NCBI GenBank assembly: GCA_958448685.1
Contig: CAUDEV010000020.1
Location: 1 to 16,274 of the forward strand
Reading direction: 5' to 3'
DNA: 16,274 nucleotides
Source of the DNA: an uncultured Alphaproteobacteria bacterium
GTDB lineage: Bacteria; Pseudomonadota; Alphaproteobacteria; RUG11792
Positions within the stretch are counted from its first letter, which is position 1. Each line of letters begins with the position of its first letter. Under the pieces are notes generated by a model that saw nothing but the letters and a program-made list of their open reading frames with translations, made no database searches and was not told the DNA's origin. This document shows positions 7,976-15,224 of this stretch, in pieces. Position numbers and translations under genes: made by a program.

Positions 7976-8600
7976 TATACGATATCATCCAGAGATTTGT
8001 GTAAATATGAAATAAAGAGATAAGATAGAATAAAAATGTAATTCTGAAAGAGGATTTAGCAGCAATTCATGACGTTATGAGGGATATGAAGAAAGTGCTT
8101 ATTGAAATGCTTTATGATGAAGAACTCAAAGAACACCTTGGTTTTCCAAAGAGTTCTGTGAGACCTTAGGATTCTGATAATTATCGTAATGGATCTTATG
8201 AGAAAATTGTAAAAACAAGTAATGGAGCATTAAAACTCAATGTTCCTCGTGAAAGTGTTAAGTTTACATATAGGAGGAAGTGAAAGAGCGAAGTATTGGC
8301 TGTCTGTTGTGAGTGACTTAAAATCCAGAGGAACGAAGGATGTTTTGATACTTTGTATCGATAATTTAACAGGATTTAATGATACAATAGGTGCCTGTTA
8401 TCCAAATGCCGATCATCAAATAAGAAACTCTGTAAAACACGTGTCTTATAAGGATTTAAAGGAAGTTTGTAATGATCTGAAGGATATCTACAAATACTGA
8501 AATAGGAAAACTTAGCTGAATTTGGAAGAAAATGGACCACTAAAGTTCAAAGTTGGGGTATAATTTACTTACAGTTAACTATCCTATTTTCTGATAGATT
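7976..8600 (+). pseudogene. IS256-family transposase remnant, copy B
   Basis: Similarity to copy A begins near 7976 (CATCCAGAGATTTGTG) and covers the same N-terminal region, but the reading frame is broken. A TAG at 8167-8169 stands where copy A has Glu (PEDSD), and a deletion joins NVPRES near 8250 to the VLSLHIGGSERAKYWLSV segment. From about 8258 to 8500 the frame is open and encodes the family words IGGSERAKYWLSV, CIDNLTGF and VSYKDLKEVCNDL, then stops. Degenerate similarity (AEFGRKW, QSW) continues to about 8600. TTTACACAAACTTTTGGACG at 8630-8649 resembles the right terminal inverted repeat of such elements. The first conserved catalytic Asp region and the C-terminus are missing, so the copy is dead. 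This explains most of the gene-free stretch 7816-8754. The remaining bases to 8754 hold only a 7-bp inverted repeat (GTGAGAC 8659-8665 and GTCTCAC 8675-8681). Confidence 0.87.
8096..8162 (+). repeat. 67-bp perfect repeat shared with copy A (inverted)
   Basis: These bases are identical to the reverse complement of 323-389. Outside the block the two copies differ at frequent single bases and small gaps. Confidence 0.95.
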
Positions 8601-8715
8601 GGCTAATTTTGGATCTTTACTTTGATCCCTTTACACAAACTTTTGGACGGTCTCTTGCGTGAGACTTTCTTTTGGTCTCACTTCTTATGAACTAATACAT
8701 CTGATAAATTAATTG

Positions 8716-8744
8716 TATTTTTCCTAATGATATTTTATTATAAT
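8716..8744 (+). promoter_or_regulatory. Predicted promoter for tRNA-Gly/prmA
   Basis: A perfect TATAAT at 8739-8744 lies 10 bases before the tRNA. The -35 is weak: TATTTT at 8716-8721 has a 17-bp spacer, while the better TTGTAT at 8713-8718 has a 20-bp spacer. Transcription would start near 8751. Confidence 0.5.
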
Positions 8745-8754
8745 AGTAATTAGC

Positions 8755-8828
8755 GCGGGCGTAGTTCAATGGTAGAACGTAAGCTTCCCAAGCTTGAAGC
8801 GTGGGTCCGATTCCCATCGCCCGCTCCA
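8755..8828 (+). tRNA. tRNA-Gly(CCC)
   Basis: The gene folds into a full cloverleaf with acceptor GCGGGCG/CGCCCGC, D-arm GTTC/GAAC, anticodon stem TAAGC/GCTTG and loop TTCCCAA (anticodon CCC, reading GGG), T-stem GTGGG/CCCAT, discriminator T and encoded CCA (8826-8828). It closely matches the enterobacterial tRNA-Gly(CCC). The T-loop reads TCCGATT (8806-8812), so position 55 is C instead of the almost universal T. prmA begins 13 bases after the CCA, and the two are probably on one transcript. Confidence 0.95.
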
Positions 8829-8841
8829 GAATTTTATTATT

Positions 8842-9732
8842 ATGCTTTCTTGTAAATTTATTATTCCTTATGAAAAATTAGAAAATTTAAATTCTTTTCT
8901 GGACGAAATAGAGTTGTATAACGTTTCAATTTTCGAAAATGCAGATTTTGGCTTCTCACAGACTTTAGATGAAAATGGGTTTCCTATAGCAAAATTTTTT
9001 GAAGTTGAAGTATTTGTAAATGACAAGAATGAAGCCGAAAATTTGCAAAAAACTTTAAATAAAGAATTTCCGCAAATTATAAAAGATTTTCAAATTAATG
9101 AAGTTGATAATAAAAATTGGGTAGATTCATATTTGAAAGAATTGAAGCCTGTTATAATTGAAAATTTTTATTTTTATAATGATTCAATACAAAAGCCCAC
9201 ACATGATTCTAATTTAATTCCTATAAAATTGAACTCTGCATTAGCTTTTGGAAGTGGACATCACCAAACGACACAAGGATGCATATTAAATGCTGAATTT
9301 TTAAAGAATAATTCATTTGTCCCCATAGAAATTTTAGATATGGGATGTGGGACAGGAATACTTGGGATTTGCGCTTTGAAATTATGGCCGGATTCAAATT
9401 TACTTGGAATTGATATTGATCCGGAAGCTGTAAAAATTACTCTGGATAATTATCAGGCGAATGATATAAAAAAAGCAAATGCTATTGTTGGAAGTAATTT
9501 AGACAATATAGATACAAAATTTGATCTAATATTTTGTAACATATTAAAACAACCACTTTTAGACTTGGCAAAAAGTTTTTATGATAAACTTAATAAAAGG
9601 GGATATATAATTACTTCTGGATTTATAACTTCTCAAGAAAAAGAAGTTATTGATATGTATCAAAAAATGGGATTTAAGATAATTAATAAAATATCAATGG
9701 AAGATTGGCTTTCTGTTTTATTCAGGAGATAA
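8842..9732 (+). CDS. prmA: Ribosomal protein L11 methyltransferase
   Basis: PrmA uses S-adenosylmethionine to methylate amino groups of ribosomal protein L11. The 296-residue length is normal. Landmarks are AFGSGHHQTT at 135-144, the SAM-binding motif I DMGCGTGILG at 166-175, the acidic GIDIDPEAV at 189-197 and the catalytic-domain word CNILKQPLL at 232-240. The N-terminal domain (1-90) is diverged, as is usual. The open frame extends upstream to an ATG at 8794, but that codon is inside tRNA-Gly, so I start at 8842, where the protein reads MLSCKFIIPY. No Shine-Dalgarno sequence precedes this start; after tRNA 3' processing the message would have a leader of about 13 bases. The mreD-like gene follows after 2 bp. 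Confidence 0.93.
   Translation: MLSCKFIIPYEKLENLNSFLDEIELYNVSIFENADFGFSQTLDENGFPIAKFFEVEVFVNDKNEAENLQKTLNKEFPQIIKDFQINEVDNKNWVDSYLKELKPVIIENFYFYNDSIQKPTHDSNLIPIKLNSALAFGSGHHQTTQGCILNAEFLKNNSFVPIEILDMGCGTGILGICALKLWPDSNLLGIDIDPEAVKITLDNYQANDIKKANAIVGSNLDNIDTKFDLIFCNILKQPLLDLAKSFYDKLNKRGYIITSGFITSQEKEVIDMYQKMGFKIINKISMEDWLSVLFRR
9724..9728 (+). promoter_or_regulatory. Ribosome binding site that sets the mreD-like start
   Basis: AGGAG lies inside the last codons of prmA, six bases before the TTG at 9735. It supports that TTG over the ATG at 9705, which lies within prmA. Confidence 0.7.
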
Positions 9733-9734
9733 AA

Positions 9735-10097
9735 TTGGAATACTTAAAGCTAATCACATTCTTAAAAACTTTTTTGGCGGTATTATTCTGTTTTTCGGTC
9801 TCGTTTTTTAATTATCTCATCACTCAAATAATTGGAGGATATTTCTTTCCTTTGACGAGTTTAGCTGTCTTTTTCTGTCTTATTTTAAATTATCAAATTC
9901 CTGTGATTTTTATATTTGCGATAGGATTAACTGACGATATATTATTGAATAGTATCATGGGAACATATGCTTTGCTCTATTCTTTAATAGCATATTTTTT
10001 AAATTCAAATATTAGCCAAAAACAAAAAAGAATATTAAACTTAACAGCTGTAGCTATTTTCCTATTAATAAATTATCTTACATTTCATACTTTTTAA
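9735..10097 (+). CDS. Small multi-pass membrane protein, MreD-like
   Basis: The 120-residue product is almost entirely hydrophobic, with about five membrane segments (roughly residues 6-26, 32-50, 52-70, 72-88 and 98-117). The central GLTDDILLNSIMGTYALLYSL resembles the MreD signature, a Gly-x-x-x-D-x-L followed by a short polar turn and G-x-x-A-L-x-Y. MreD is an inner-membrane partner of MreB, MreC and the elongasome in rod-shape control. The protein is shorter than the usual 160 or so residues, and no mreB or mreC is adjacent, so the call is tentative. The start is TTG with a strong AGGAG site and begins two bases after prmA, which suggests translational coupling. A strong terminator follows the stop. 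Confidence 0.55.
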   Translation: MEYLKLITFLKTFLAVLFCFSVSFFNYLITQIIGGYFFPLTSLAVFFCLILNYQIPVIFIFAIGLTDDILLNSIMGTYALLYSLIAYFLNSNISQKQKRILNLTAVAIFLLINYLTFHTF

Positions 10098-10098
10098 T

Positions 10099-10130
10099 AA
10101 AAAGGCCTATTACAAGAGACAGGCCTTTTT
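10099..10130. terminator. Bidirectional intrinsic terminator
   Basis: AAAAAGGCCT (10099-10108) pairs perfectly with AGGCCTTTTT (10121-10130) around a 12-base loop. The stem has a T-run on its 3' side on either strand, so it can end both the prmA/mreD-like transcript and the converging SnoaL-like gene, whose stop is at 10138. Confidence 0.88.
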
Positions 10131-10137
10131 ATTCTTT

Positions 10138-10611
10138 TTAAAGAGTTCCGCCTTTTAATGCACCTAAAATTGCAATCATTCCTTCAGCCGCTTTATCACT
10201 TGTTATTTTATAACCTTCATTAAAAGTGTATATGTTCATAAAACGAGCACGGAAAGCTTTGCCAGTTCGTGAAATTCCCATAAAATTATCTCCAGTATGA
10301 GTACCTGAACATATCCAACTGACTGCGGCCTTGTTTCTTTCAACTATGATTTCCTCCATTTTCCATTGAACATCCGGGAAACTTTTTCTAAGCCAAAAAA
10401 CCAACGATAGATACCCCTTGCCTCCGTAAACGGCTTCAGGAAAAGCTGGAGTATAAAAAGGTGCATCTTCTGCAACTAATTTATTAGCCATTTCTATATC
10501 AGCTTTATTAATCATTTCATTAAATTTAGTCATTTGATTTTTTATTCGTACAATATCAAATGATTTGAACTCCGAATGTTGTTTTTCCGTAGTAGTCGTA
10601 AATTCTTCCAT
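10138..10611 (-). CDS. SnoaL-like (NTF2-fold) protein
   Basis: The 157-residue protein fits the SnoaL/ester-cyclase branch of the NTF2-like superfamily, small alpha+beta cone folds that serve as cyclases, isomerases or ligand-binding proteins. Visible landmarks are FNEMINKADIEMANKLVAED near residue 30, the YTPAFPEAVYGGKGYLSLV segment near 53-71, FPDVQWKMEEIIVERNKAAVSW near 78-99 and TGKAFRARFMNIYTF near 115-129, with charged residues spaced as expected for the pocket. The usual His/Asp catalytic pattern cannot be confirmed by eye. No signal peptide is seen, so it is probably cytoplasmic. The substrate is unknown. It is a single-gene transcript, divided from mtaB by 139 bp and sharing the bidirectional terminator with the prmA operon. 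Confidence 0.75.
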   Translation of the reverse strand: MEEFTTTTEKQHSEFKSFDIVRIKNQMTKFNEMINKADIEMANKLVAEDAPFYTPAFPEAVYGGKGYLSLVFWLRKSFPDVQWKMEEIIVERNKAAVSWICSGTHTGDNFMGISRTGKAFRARFMNIYTFNEGYKITSDKAAEGMIAILGALKGGTL

Positions 10612-10639
10612 TCCAAAAACTTCCCAACTTTTAAAACAG

Positions 10640-10645
10640 AGTATA
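10640..10645 (-). promoter_or_regulatory. Possible -10 box for the SnoaL-like gene
   Basis: The minus strand reads TATACT here, about 28 bases upstream of the ATG at 10611. The -35 region (TTATTA-like) is poor. Confidence 0.3.
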
Positions 10646-10750
10646 CCAAAGCCCCAACTATTAATAAGGTTTTAATTTTTTACTGCTTATAAATTCAAAT
10701 ATACTTCATATTTTATAAAATTACCTCATTTTTCTAAAGGTCATTTATTA

Positions 10751-11998
10751 TTAAGAGAGGAGTAATGTATCTTTATCAAAACCTATAATTTTAGCTTTTA
10801 TTATATCATTTGGCGAAAGAATTTTATTTATTTTGAATGGGATAAAATTATCCGTTTTTCCAAAGGAATATTCAGAAGTTGTTTCCTCGATTATTCCTGA
10901 AATTTCATGATTTAACAAAGATTTAAATAGTTTTTGTTTAACTTCATTCGCTTTTTGACGCAAAACTGAAGCTCTGTGTAGTATGACGCTTCTAGGCAAT
11001 TGAATTATTTTTGAAGCAAGTGTTCCTTCGCGAGGGGAATAAGGAAAAACATGTAATAATGATAAATGAGCTTCATCTATTAACTTTAATGTATTTTCAA
11101 ACATAATTTCAGTTTCTGTTGGAAATCCTGCAATAAAGTCAGCTCCAAATACTATATCTTTTCTTTCGGATAGCATTTTGTTACAGATTTCAATAACATC
11201 TTCTCTCGTATGGCGTCTTCGCATAGCTTTCAAAACTTCATTATCTCCGGACTGTATACTCAAATGAAAATGCGGCATTATTCGCAATTCTTGAGTGAAA
11301 AGTTCAAATAATTTCTCATCAATGCATTTCGGGTCAATAGATGAAATTCTAAGTCTGTTTAATTCTGGATTAGATTTTAGTATCGCTAAAATAACGTCAG
11401 ATAAATCAATTTTCTTATTAAAATCTTTTCCATATGATGTGATATCAATACCTGACAAAACTATTTCTTTAAATCCCAATTTAACAAAGTGTTTTATTCT
11501 TTTTAAAATTATATCCAAAGGCAAGCTTTTTGATCTCCCCCTTGTGAAAGGAACTATACAATAAGAACAAAAATGATCACAACCGTTTTGTATTTGAATA
11601 AATGCTCTGGATTTATTTTCAAATAATTGGCTATTTTCTTCAATAGCAATATCATTTTCAAAATTAATATCAGAACTGCTATGAGGAATATCAAAATATT
11701 CGCTTGGTTCTGATTTATCTGAATTTTGGATAATTTTAAAAACGCCTTCTAAGGTTTCGAAGTATTTTAAAGCTGTTTTTGCGGCACATCCTGTCACTAT
11801 TATTTTTGCGTCAGGATTTTCTCGAATAGCTTTTCTAACTGCTTGTTTTGATTGGCGTTCTGCTTCGTGTGTCACAGAACATGTGTTTATAACAACTATA
11901 TCGTTTTTGGGGTGAAGTTTGTCTATAATAGCTTTCGAAATTTCCGATTCATAAAAATTAAATCTACAACCTAGTGTTATGGTTTTAATTCGAGGCAT
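10751..11998 (-). CDS. mtaB: tRNA t6A37 methylthiotransferase MtaB
   Basis: MtaB is a radical-SAM enzyme that converts t6A37 to ms2t6A37 in tRNAs reading ANN codons. The N-terminal UPF0004 domain holds the three cluster cysteines in TLGCRFN, INTCSVT and VTGCAAK (residues 11, 40 and 71). The radical-SAM domain carries CDHFCSYC (CX3CX2C, residues 140, 144 and 147), followed by RGRSKS. A TRAM-like segment ends the 415-residue protein. TLGCRFN with no partner MiaB-type sequence features favours MtaB over MiaB. Two ATGs at 12016 and 12013 would add six or five residues, but the family normally starts two to ten residues before the first Cys-containing strand, so I choose 11998. It overlaps the antiporter gene by 14 bp and closes the operon. 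Confidence 0.92.
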   Translation of the reverse strand: MPRIKTITLGCRFNFYESEISKAIIDKLHPKNDIVVINTCSVTHEAERQSKQAVRKAIRENPDAKIIVTGCAAKTALKYFETLEGVFKIIQNSDKSEPSEYFDIPHSSSDINFENDIAIEENSQLFENKSRAFIQIQNGCDHFCSYCIVPFTRGRSKSLPLDIILKRIKHFVKLGFKEIVLSGIDITSYGKDFNKKIDLSDVILAILKSNPELNRLRISSIDPKCIDEKLFELFTQELRIMPHFHLSIQSGDNEVLKAMRRRHTREDVIEICNKMLSERKDIVFGADFIAGFPTETEIMFENTLKLIDEAHLSLLHVFPYSPREGTLASKIIQLPRSVILHRASVLRQKANEVKQKLFKSLLNHEISGIIEETTSEYSFGKTDNFIPFKINKILSPNDIIKAKIIGFDKDTLLLS

Positions 11999-13328
11999 TT
12001 TTTGAATCAGCATCATTTAAAACTTGAGAACGTGCGTTCCAAGTTAGGATCAAAAATATTGCAGCCGCCACAGCAGCAATCATTGTTGAGATAAAAACAG
12101 CATTCCAGCCATAATTATCTGCTAAATATCCTGTTCCAAATCCTGCAATAGCTGTTCCTGCATATCCTAGAGTTCCTGTGAATCCTGAAGCTGTTGCTGC
12201 TGCTTTCTTTGAAGCAAAGTCTGCTGCAGCAACACCTATCAAAATTTGAGGTCCTGAAATAAGGAATCCTATACATAACATGCAAATAGAGCTAGTTATA
12301 TGAGAATCTTTAGGCGCTAACCACAAAACTGATACTAATATTCCTAAAATAATCATACATAATGATGAGACTGGGCCTCGTCTTCCTTTAAATATCTTAT
12401 CAGAAATATATCCCGCACAAAGACCACCACACATACTCGCCATATCAAAAGCAACCATTTGTAAACCTGCACCAGCAAGCGAACTTCCTTTTGATTCAAG
12501 AAGCAAAGTTGGTCCCCAATTCAAAAAAGTCATTCTGCAAATATATACAAATAAATTCGCAAAACCGACATACCAAACTAACTTGTTTCCTAAAGCTAAT
12601 TTCAATGTTTCTTTATAACTTAATTTTACTTCTTCTTCCTGTTTCCATTTCTCACTTTCTGCAACAGAGGCAATACCAGTCATTTTTTCTACAGAAGGAA
12701 GATTTAATGATTCGGGAGTGTTACGTAATCTGTTAAATATAAAACCGGCTAATAAAATAGCCATTATGGAAGGAATAAAAAATACATATCTCCAACCAAA
12801 ATGAGAAAGAATAAATGGAGCAGTTAAAACAATCATAGCGCTACCTATTTGATGAGATGTGTTCCATAAAGCCCATTTTGTTCCTATTTCTGTTGGACTA
12901 TACCAATGTGTCAACATTTTTGCACATGCTGGCCAGCCCATGGACTGAAAACAAAAATTTAATGACCAAAACAGTGTAAACATTGGAATAATAGAACTAA
13001 ATCCCATGCAAATGTTCATAAAAGCAGAAAAAAGAAGGCCAGATGCCATAACATACCTTGCACTATATCTGTCTCCAATCATTCCAAAAAAGCATTTTCC
13101 AATTCCATAAAGAATTGCAGCTATTGAAATAACAATACCTATATCTGCTTTTGTTATTTGCAAATCGGAACAAATTGCAGGAATAGCTATTGAGAAATTT
13201 TGCCGAACTAAATAAAATGAAGCGTATCCAATCATAATTGAATACATTGTTCTAAATCTCCAATAACTAAATACTTTATTACAACTATCAGAGTACTGAG
13301 ATTTATTTTTTCGTTTTATTAAAGCCAT
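11985..13328 (-). CDS. MFS organophosphate:phosphate antiporter (OPA family, GlpT/UhpT-like)
   Basis: This 447-residue, 12-segment inner-membrane transporter belongs to the OPA branch of the major facilitator superfamily, which exchanges sugar phosphates or glycerol 3-phosphate for inorganic phosphate. The two phosphate-binding arginines of GlpT are preserved at Arg42 (in YLVRQNFSIAIP) and Arg265 (in VYICRMTFLNWGP). Also present are Lys78 of GIGKCFFGMIGDR and the family signature SMGWPACAKMLTHW followed by WNTSHQIGS at about 156-164. The exact substrate (glycerol 3-phosphate, hexose phosphate or phosphoglycerate) cannot be read from sequence. In an intracellular bacterium it would import host phosphorylated metabolites. 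A strong AAGGAG site overlaps the dnaA stop, and its 3' end overlaps mtaB. Confidence 0.88.
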   Translation of the reverse strand: MALIKRKNKSQYSDSCNKVFSYWRFRTMYSIMIGYASFYLVRQNFSIAIPAICSDLQITKADIGIVISIAAILYGIGKCFFGMIGDRYSARYVMASGLLFSAFMNICMGFSSIIPMFTLFWSLNFCFQSMGWPACAKMLTHWYSPTEIGTKWALWNTSHQIGSAMIVLTAPFILSHFGWRYVFFIPSIMAILLAGFIFNRLRNTPESLNLPSVEKMTGIASVAESEKWKQEEEVKLSYKETLKLALGNKLVWYVGFANLFVYICRMTFLNWGPTLLLESKGSSLAGAGLQMVAFDMASMCGGLCAGYISDKIFKGRRGPVSSLCMIILGILVSVLWLAPKDSHITSSICMLCIGFLISGPQILIGVAAADFASKKAAATASGFTGTLGYAGTAIAGFGTGYLADNYGWNAVFISTMIAAVAAAIFLILTWNARSQVLNDADSKNASN

Positions 13329-13333
13329 ATGAT

Positions 13334-13339
13334 CTCCTT
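13334..13339 (-). promoter_or_regulatory. Ribosome binding site overlapping the dnaA stop
   Basis: AAGGAG on the minus strand sits five bases before the antiporter ATG (13328). It shares two bases with the dnaA stop codon (13340-13338), which suggests that translation of the antiporter is coupled to DnaA synthesis. Confidence 0.75.
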
Positions 13340-14720
13340 AATTTTCAATAGATTTTGACAAGATTTCAAGATCAGTTGCAAACTCTCTATCAATTGAAAT
13401 TCTTTCTTTTATTTTTTTCACCGCATGTATCACTGTTGAATGATCTCTTCCTCCAAAATTTTGCCCTATATCAGGCAAAGATTTCGTTGTTAATTGTTTG
13501 CAAAGGTACATCGCAACTTGCCTTGCTGTTGCAATTGTTTTTTGACGTTTTGCTGCATTTAAATCAGATAATTTTATATTATAAAACTCACAAACTTTCC
13601 GTTGGATAAAATCTATTGTAATATATTTTTCATTAGATCTCAAGATATCGCTTAAAACCTCTTGCGCGACATCTATTGTGATCTCCCTTCCAACAAGCGT
13701 TGCATGCGCAACAATTCTGTTTAGTGCTCCTTCTAACTCTCTTATATTCGAAGAAATTTTCATAGCCAAAAATTCAAGAACTTTATCTGAAATCTTGACT
13801 TTATGTCTCTTTGTTTTAGATTGTAAAATCCCAAGTCTCAGTTCATAATTCGTTGGATGTATATCTGCAACCAATCCCCAACCTAATCTTGATTTCAACC
13901 TATCTTCTACGCCATCTAAATTTGAAGGAGATTTATCTGCGGATAATATTACCTGCCTGTTGTTATCAACAAGCTCGTTGAAGGTATGGAAAAATTCTTC
14001 TTGGGTTGTATCTTTTCCTCCGATGAACTGAACATCATCTATCATCAAAACATCAACAGTTCTGAATAATTCTTTAAATGACATGGCATCTTTATATCGA
14101 AGGGACCTTATAAAAAGATACATAAATTTTTCAGCAGAAATGTAAATAACTTTCTTTTCAGGGAATATTTCTTTAATACGCCAAGCAATTGCATGCATCA
14201 AATGTGTTTTACCAAGTCCAACACCCCCATATAAGAAAAGAGGGTTATATGCCGGAATTTCAGATTCTGCTATTCTTAATGCTGCAGCATATGCAAATTC
14301 ATTTGGCTTTCCAACAACAAAATTTTTGAAGGTAAATTTCTTATCAAGAACGGATATACCTTTTAATCCAGGTAAATCATTTGAAGACATACTTGTTTCA
14401 GATTGTGTAGTTACTTTATTCTTAGAGTCAGAATTTTCCGTAATTTTTGGATTATTGTTGTCATAAACCTCAATGTTCAAGGACGTCACATTACTCCCGT
14501 AAGAATTAAATAATCTGATTATAAGATTAGAAAATCTTGAAATCGCATTATCTCTTATAAAATTTGAAGGAGCTGATAGTTTCAACATTCCCTCATCAAG
14601 ATCTACAATATTTAATTTTGATATCCAGGTGTTATAAGAATCTTTGCCTATTTCTGCTTTTATATCTTCTAAAACTTCAGACCAGATTTGTTTTAGTTTT
14701 CTGTTATCACAATCTGTCAT
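13338..14720 (-). CDS. dnaA: Chromosomal replication initiator DnaA
   Basis: DnaA binds DnaA boxes at oriC, oligomerises with ATP and opens the origin. The 460 residues show all four domains: I (1-90, beginning IWSEVLEDIKAEIG), a short linker II (90-125), the AAA+ domain III (126-340) with Walker A GGVGLGKT at 165-172, Walker B VLMIDDVQF at 224-232 and sensor-1 region ILSADKSP at 258-265, and DNA-binding domain IV (360-460) with the signature NFGGRDHSTVIHAV at 421-434. The gene has neither dnaN nor rpsT beside it. It is instead the third gene of a packed operon, three bases after the lipoprotein gene and nine before the antiporter. No TTATCCACA box is visible in this window, so oriC is not here. 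Confidence 0.97.
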   Translation of the reverse strand: MTDCDNRKLKQIWSEVLEDIKAEIGKDSYNTWISKLNIVDLDEGMLKLSAPSNFIRDNAISRFSNLIIRLFNSYGSNVTSLNIEVYDNNNPKITENSDSKNKVTTQSETSMSSNDLPGLKGISVLDKKFTFKNFVVGKPNEFAYAAALRIAESEIPAYNPLFLYGGVGLGKTHLMHAIAWRIKEIFPEKKVIYISAEKFMYLFIRSLRYKDAMSFKELFRTVDVLMIDDVQFIGGKDTTQEEFFHTFNELVDNNRQVILSADKSPSNLDGVEDRLKSRLGWGLVADIHPTNYELRLGILQSKTKRHKVKISDKVLEFLAMKISSNIRELEGALNRIVAHATLVGREITIDVAQEVLSDILRSNEKYITIDFIQRKVCEFYNIKLSDLNAAKRQKTIATARQVAMYLCKQLTTKSLPDIGQNFGGRDHSTVIHAVKKIKERISIDREFATDLEILSKSIEN

Positions 14721-14723
14721 AAA

Positions 14724-15224
14724 CTAACCCATATTAATTTTTGAAGTTAAATCTTCAAAATTTATATCAGAATGTATTTCCATTTTATAAGCCGCAAATC
14801 TTACAACCAAATTTTGAGTCATTCCGATATTTTCTGCAAATTTTCCCGGAGTCAGATATTTCGCAAATATAAATGCTCCTTTGGCTTTTGTGTAAGAACG
14901 AAGTTTTATTTCTTGATTCAGTTTATTTCGGCCTGGAATCAAATCGTATGAAAATATTTCTATGGAATCTTTATAAGTTTTTTTCAAAGAAGTACTTTGT
15001 GAAAAATAATTTTTTGAATCCATACTTTGAAGTTTATCATAAAGATCTTTGGAATAAGCAATAACTATATGACAAACAAAAGGTTGTCCATTATTTGCAT
15101 TTGAATCAACTTCAAAATCAACTTTTTTCAACCAAACTGCCACATTCGGAAGCATATCACAGGAGGTGAAAAATAATCCTGTGATAAGAATGAAAATTTT
15201 TAATAATTTACTATTCTGCAACAA
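14724..15224 (-). CDS. Outer-membrane lipoprotein, possibly TssJ-like
   Basis: The 166-residue protein starts with a lipoprotein signal: LLKIFILITGLFFTSC, with the lipobox cysteine at residue 22. The mature part reads as a beta-sandwich with FVCHIVIAYSKDLYDKLQS, YKDSIEIFSYDLIPGR and AKGAFIFAKYLTPGKFAE. The order of V-x-I-x-x-Y, a long acidic turn, an L-x-PG-x turn and a GAFIFAKY strand resembles TssJ, the lipoprotein of type VI secretion systems. This is a shape resemblance only and no other T6SS gene is present in the window. The start is TTG (15224, or the next TTG at 15221) with an AGGAAG ribosome site eight bases upstream. No ATG precedes the lipobox. It overlaps the slyB-like gene by 14 bp and lies three bases before dnaA. 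Confidence 0.7.
   Translation of the reverse strand: MLQNSKLLKIFILITGLFFTSCDMLPNVAVWLKKVDFEVDSNANNGQPFVCHIVIAYSKDLYDKLQSMDSKNYFSQSTSLKKTYKDSIEIFSYDLIPGRNKLNQEIKLRSYTKAKGAFIFAKYLTPGKFAENIGMTQNLVVRFAAYKMEIHSDINFEDLTSKINMG

Noticed and set aside
7919..8023. 34-codon ATG frame upstream of IS256 copy B
   Set aside because: It is Lys/Arg-rich low-complexity sequence that runs into transposase-derived DNA in a frame unrelated to the transposase.
8659..8681. GTGAGAC/GTCTCAC inverted repeat as a terminator
   Set aside because: The stem is only seven pairs and no T-run follows on the plus strand; it probably belongs to the decayed IS end.
8794..8841. In-frame ATG extending prmA 16 codons upstream
   Set aside because: The extension lies mostly inside tRNA-Gly (8755-8828) and encodes residues unlike the PrmA N-terminus.
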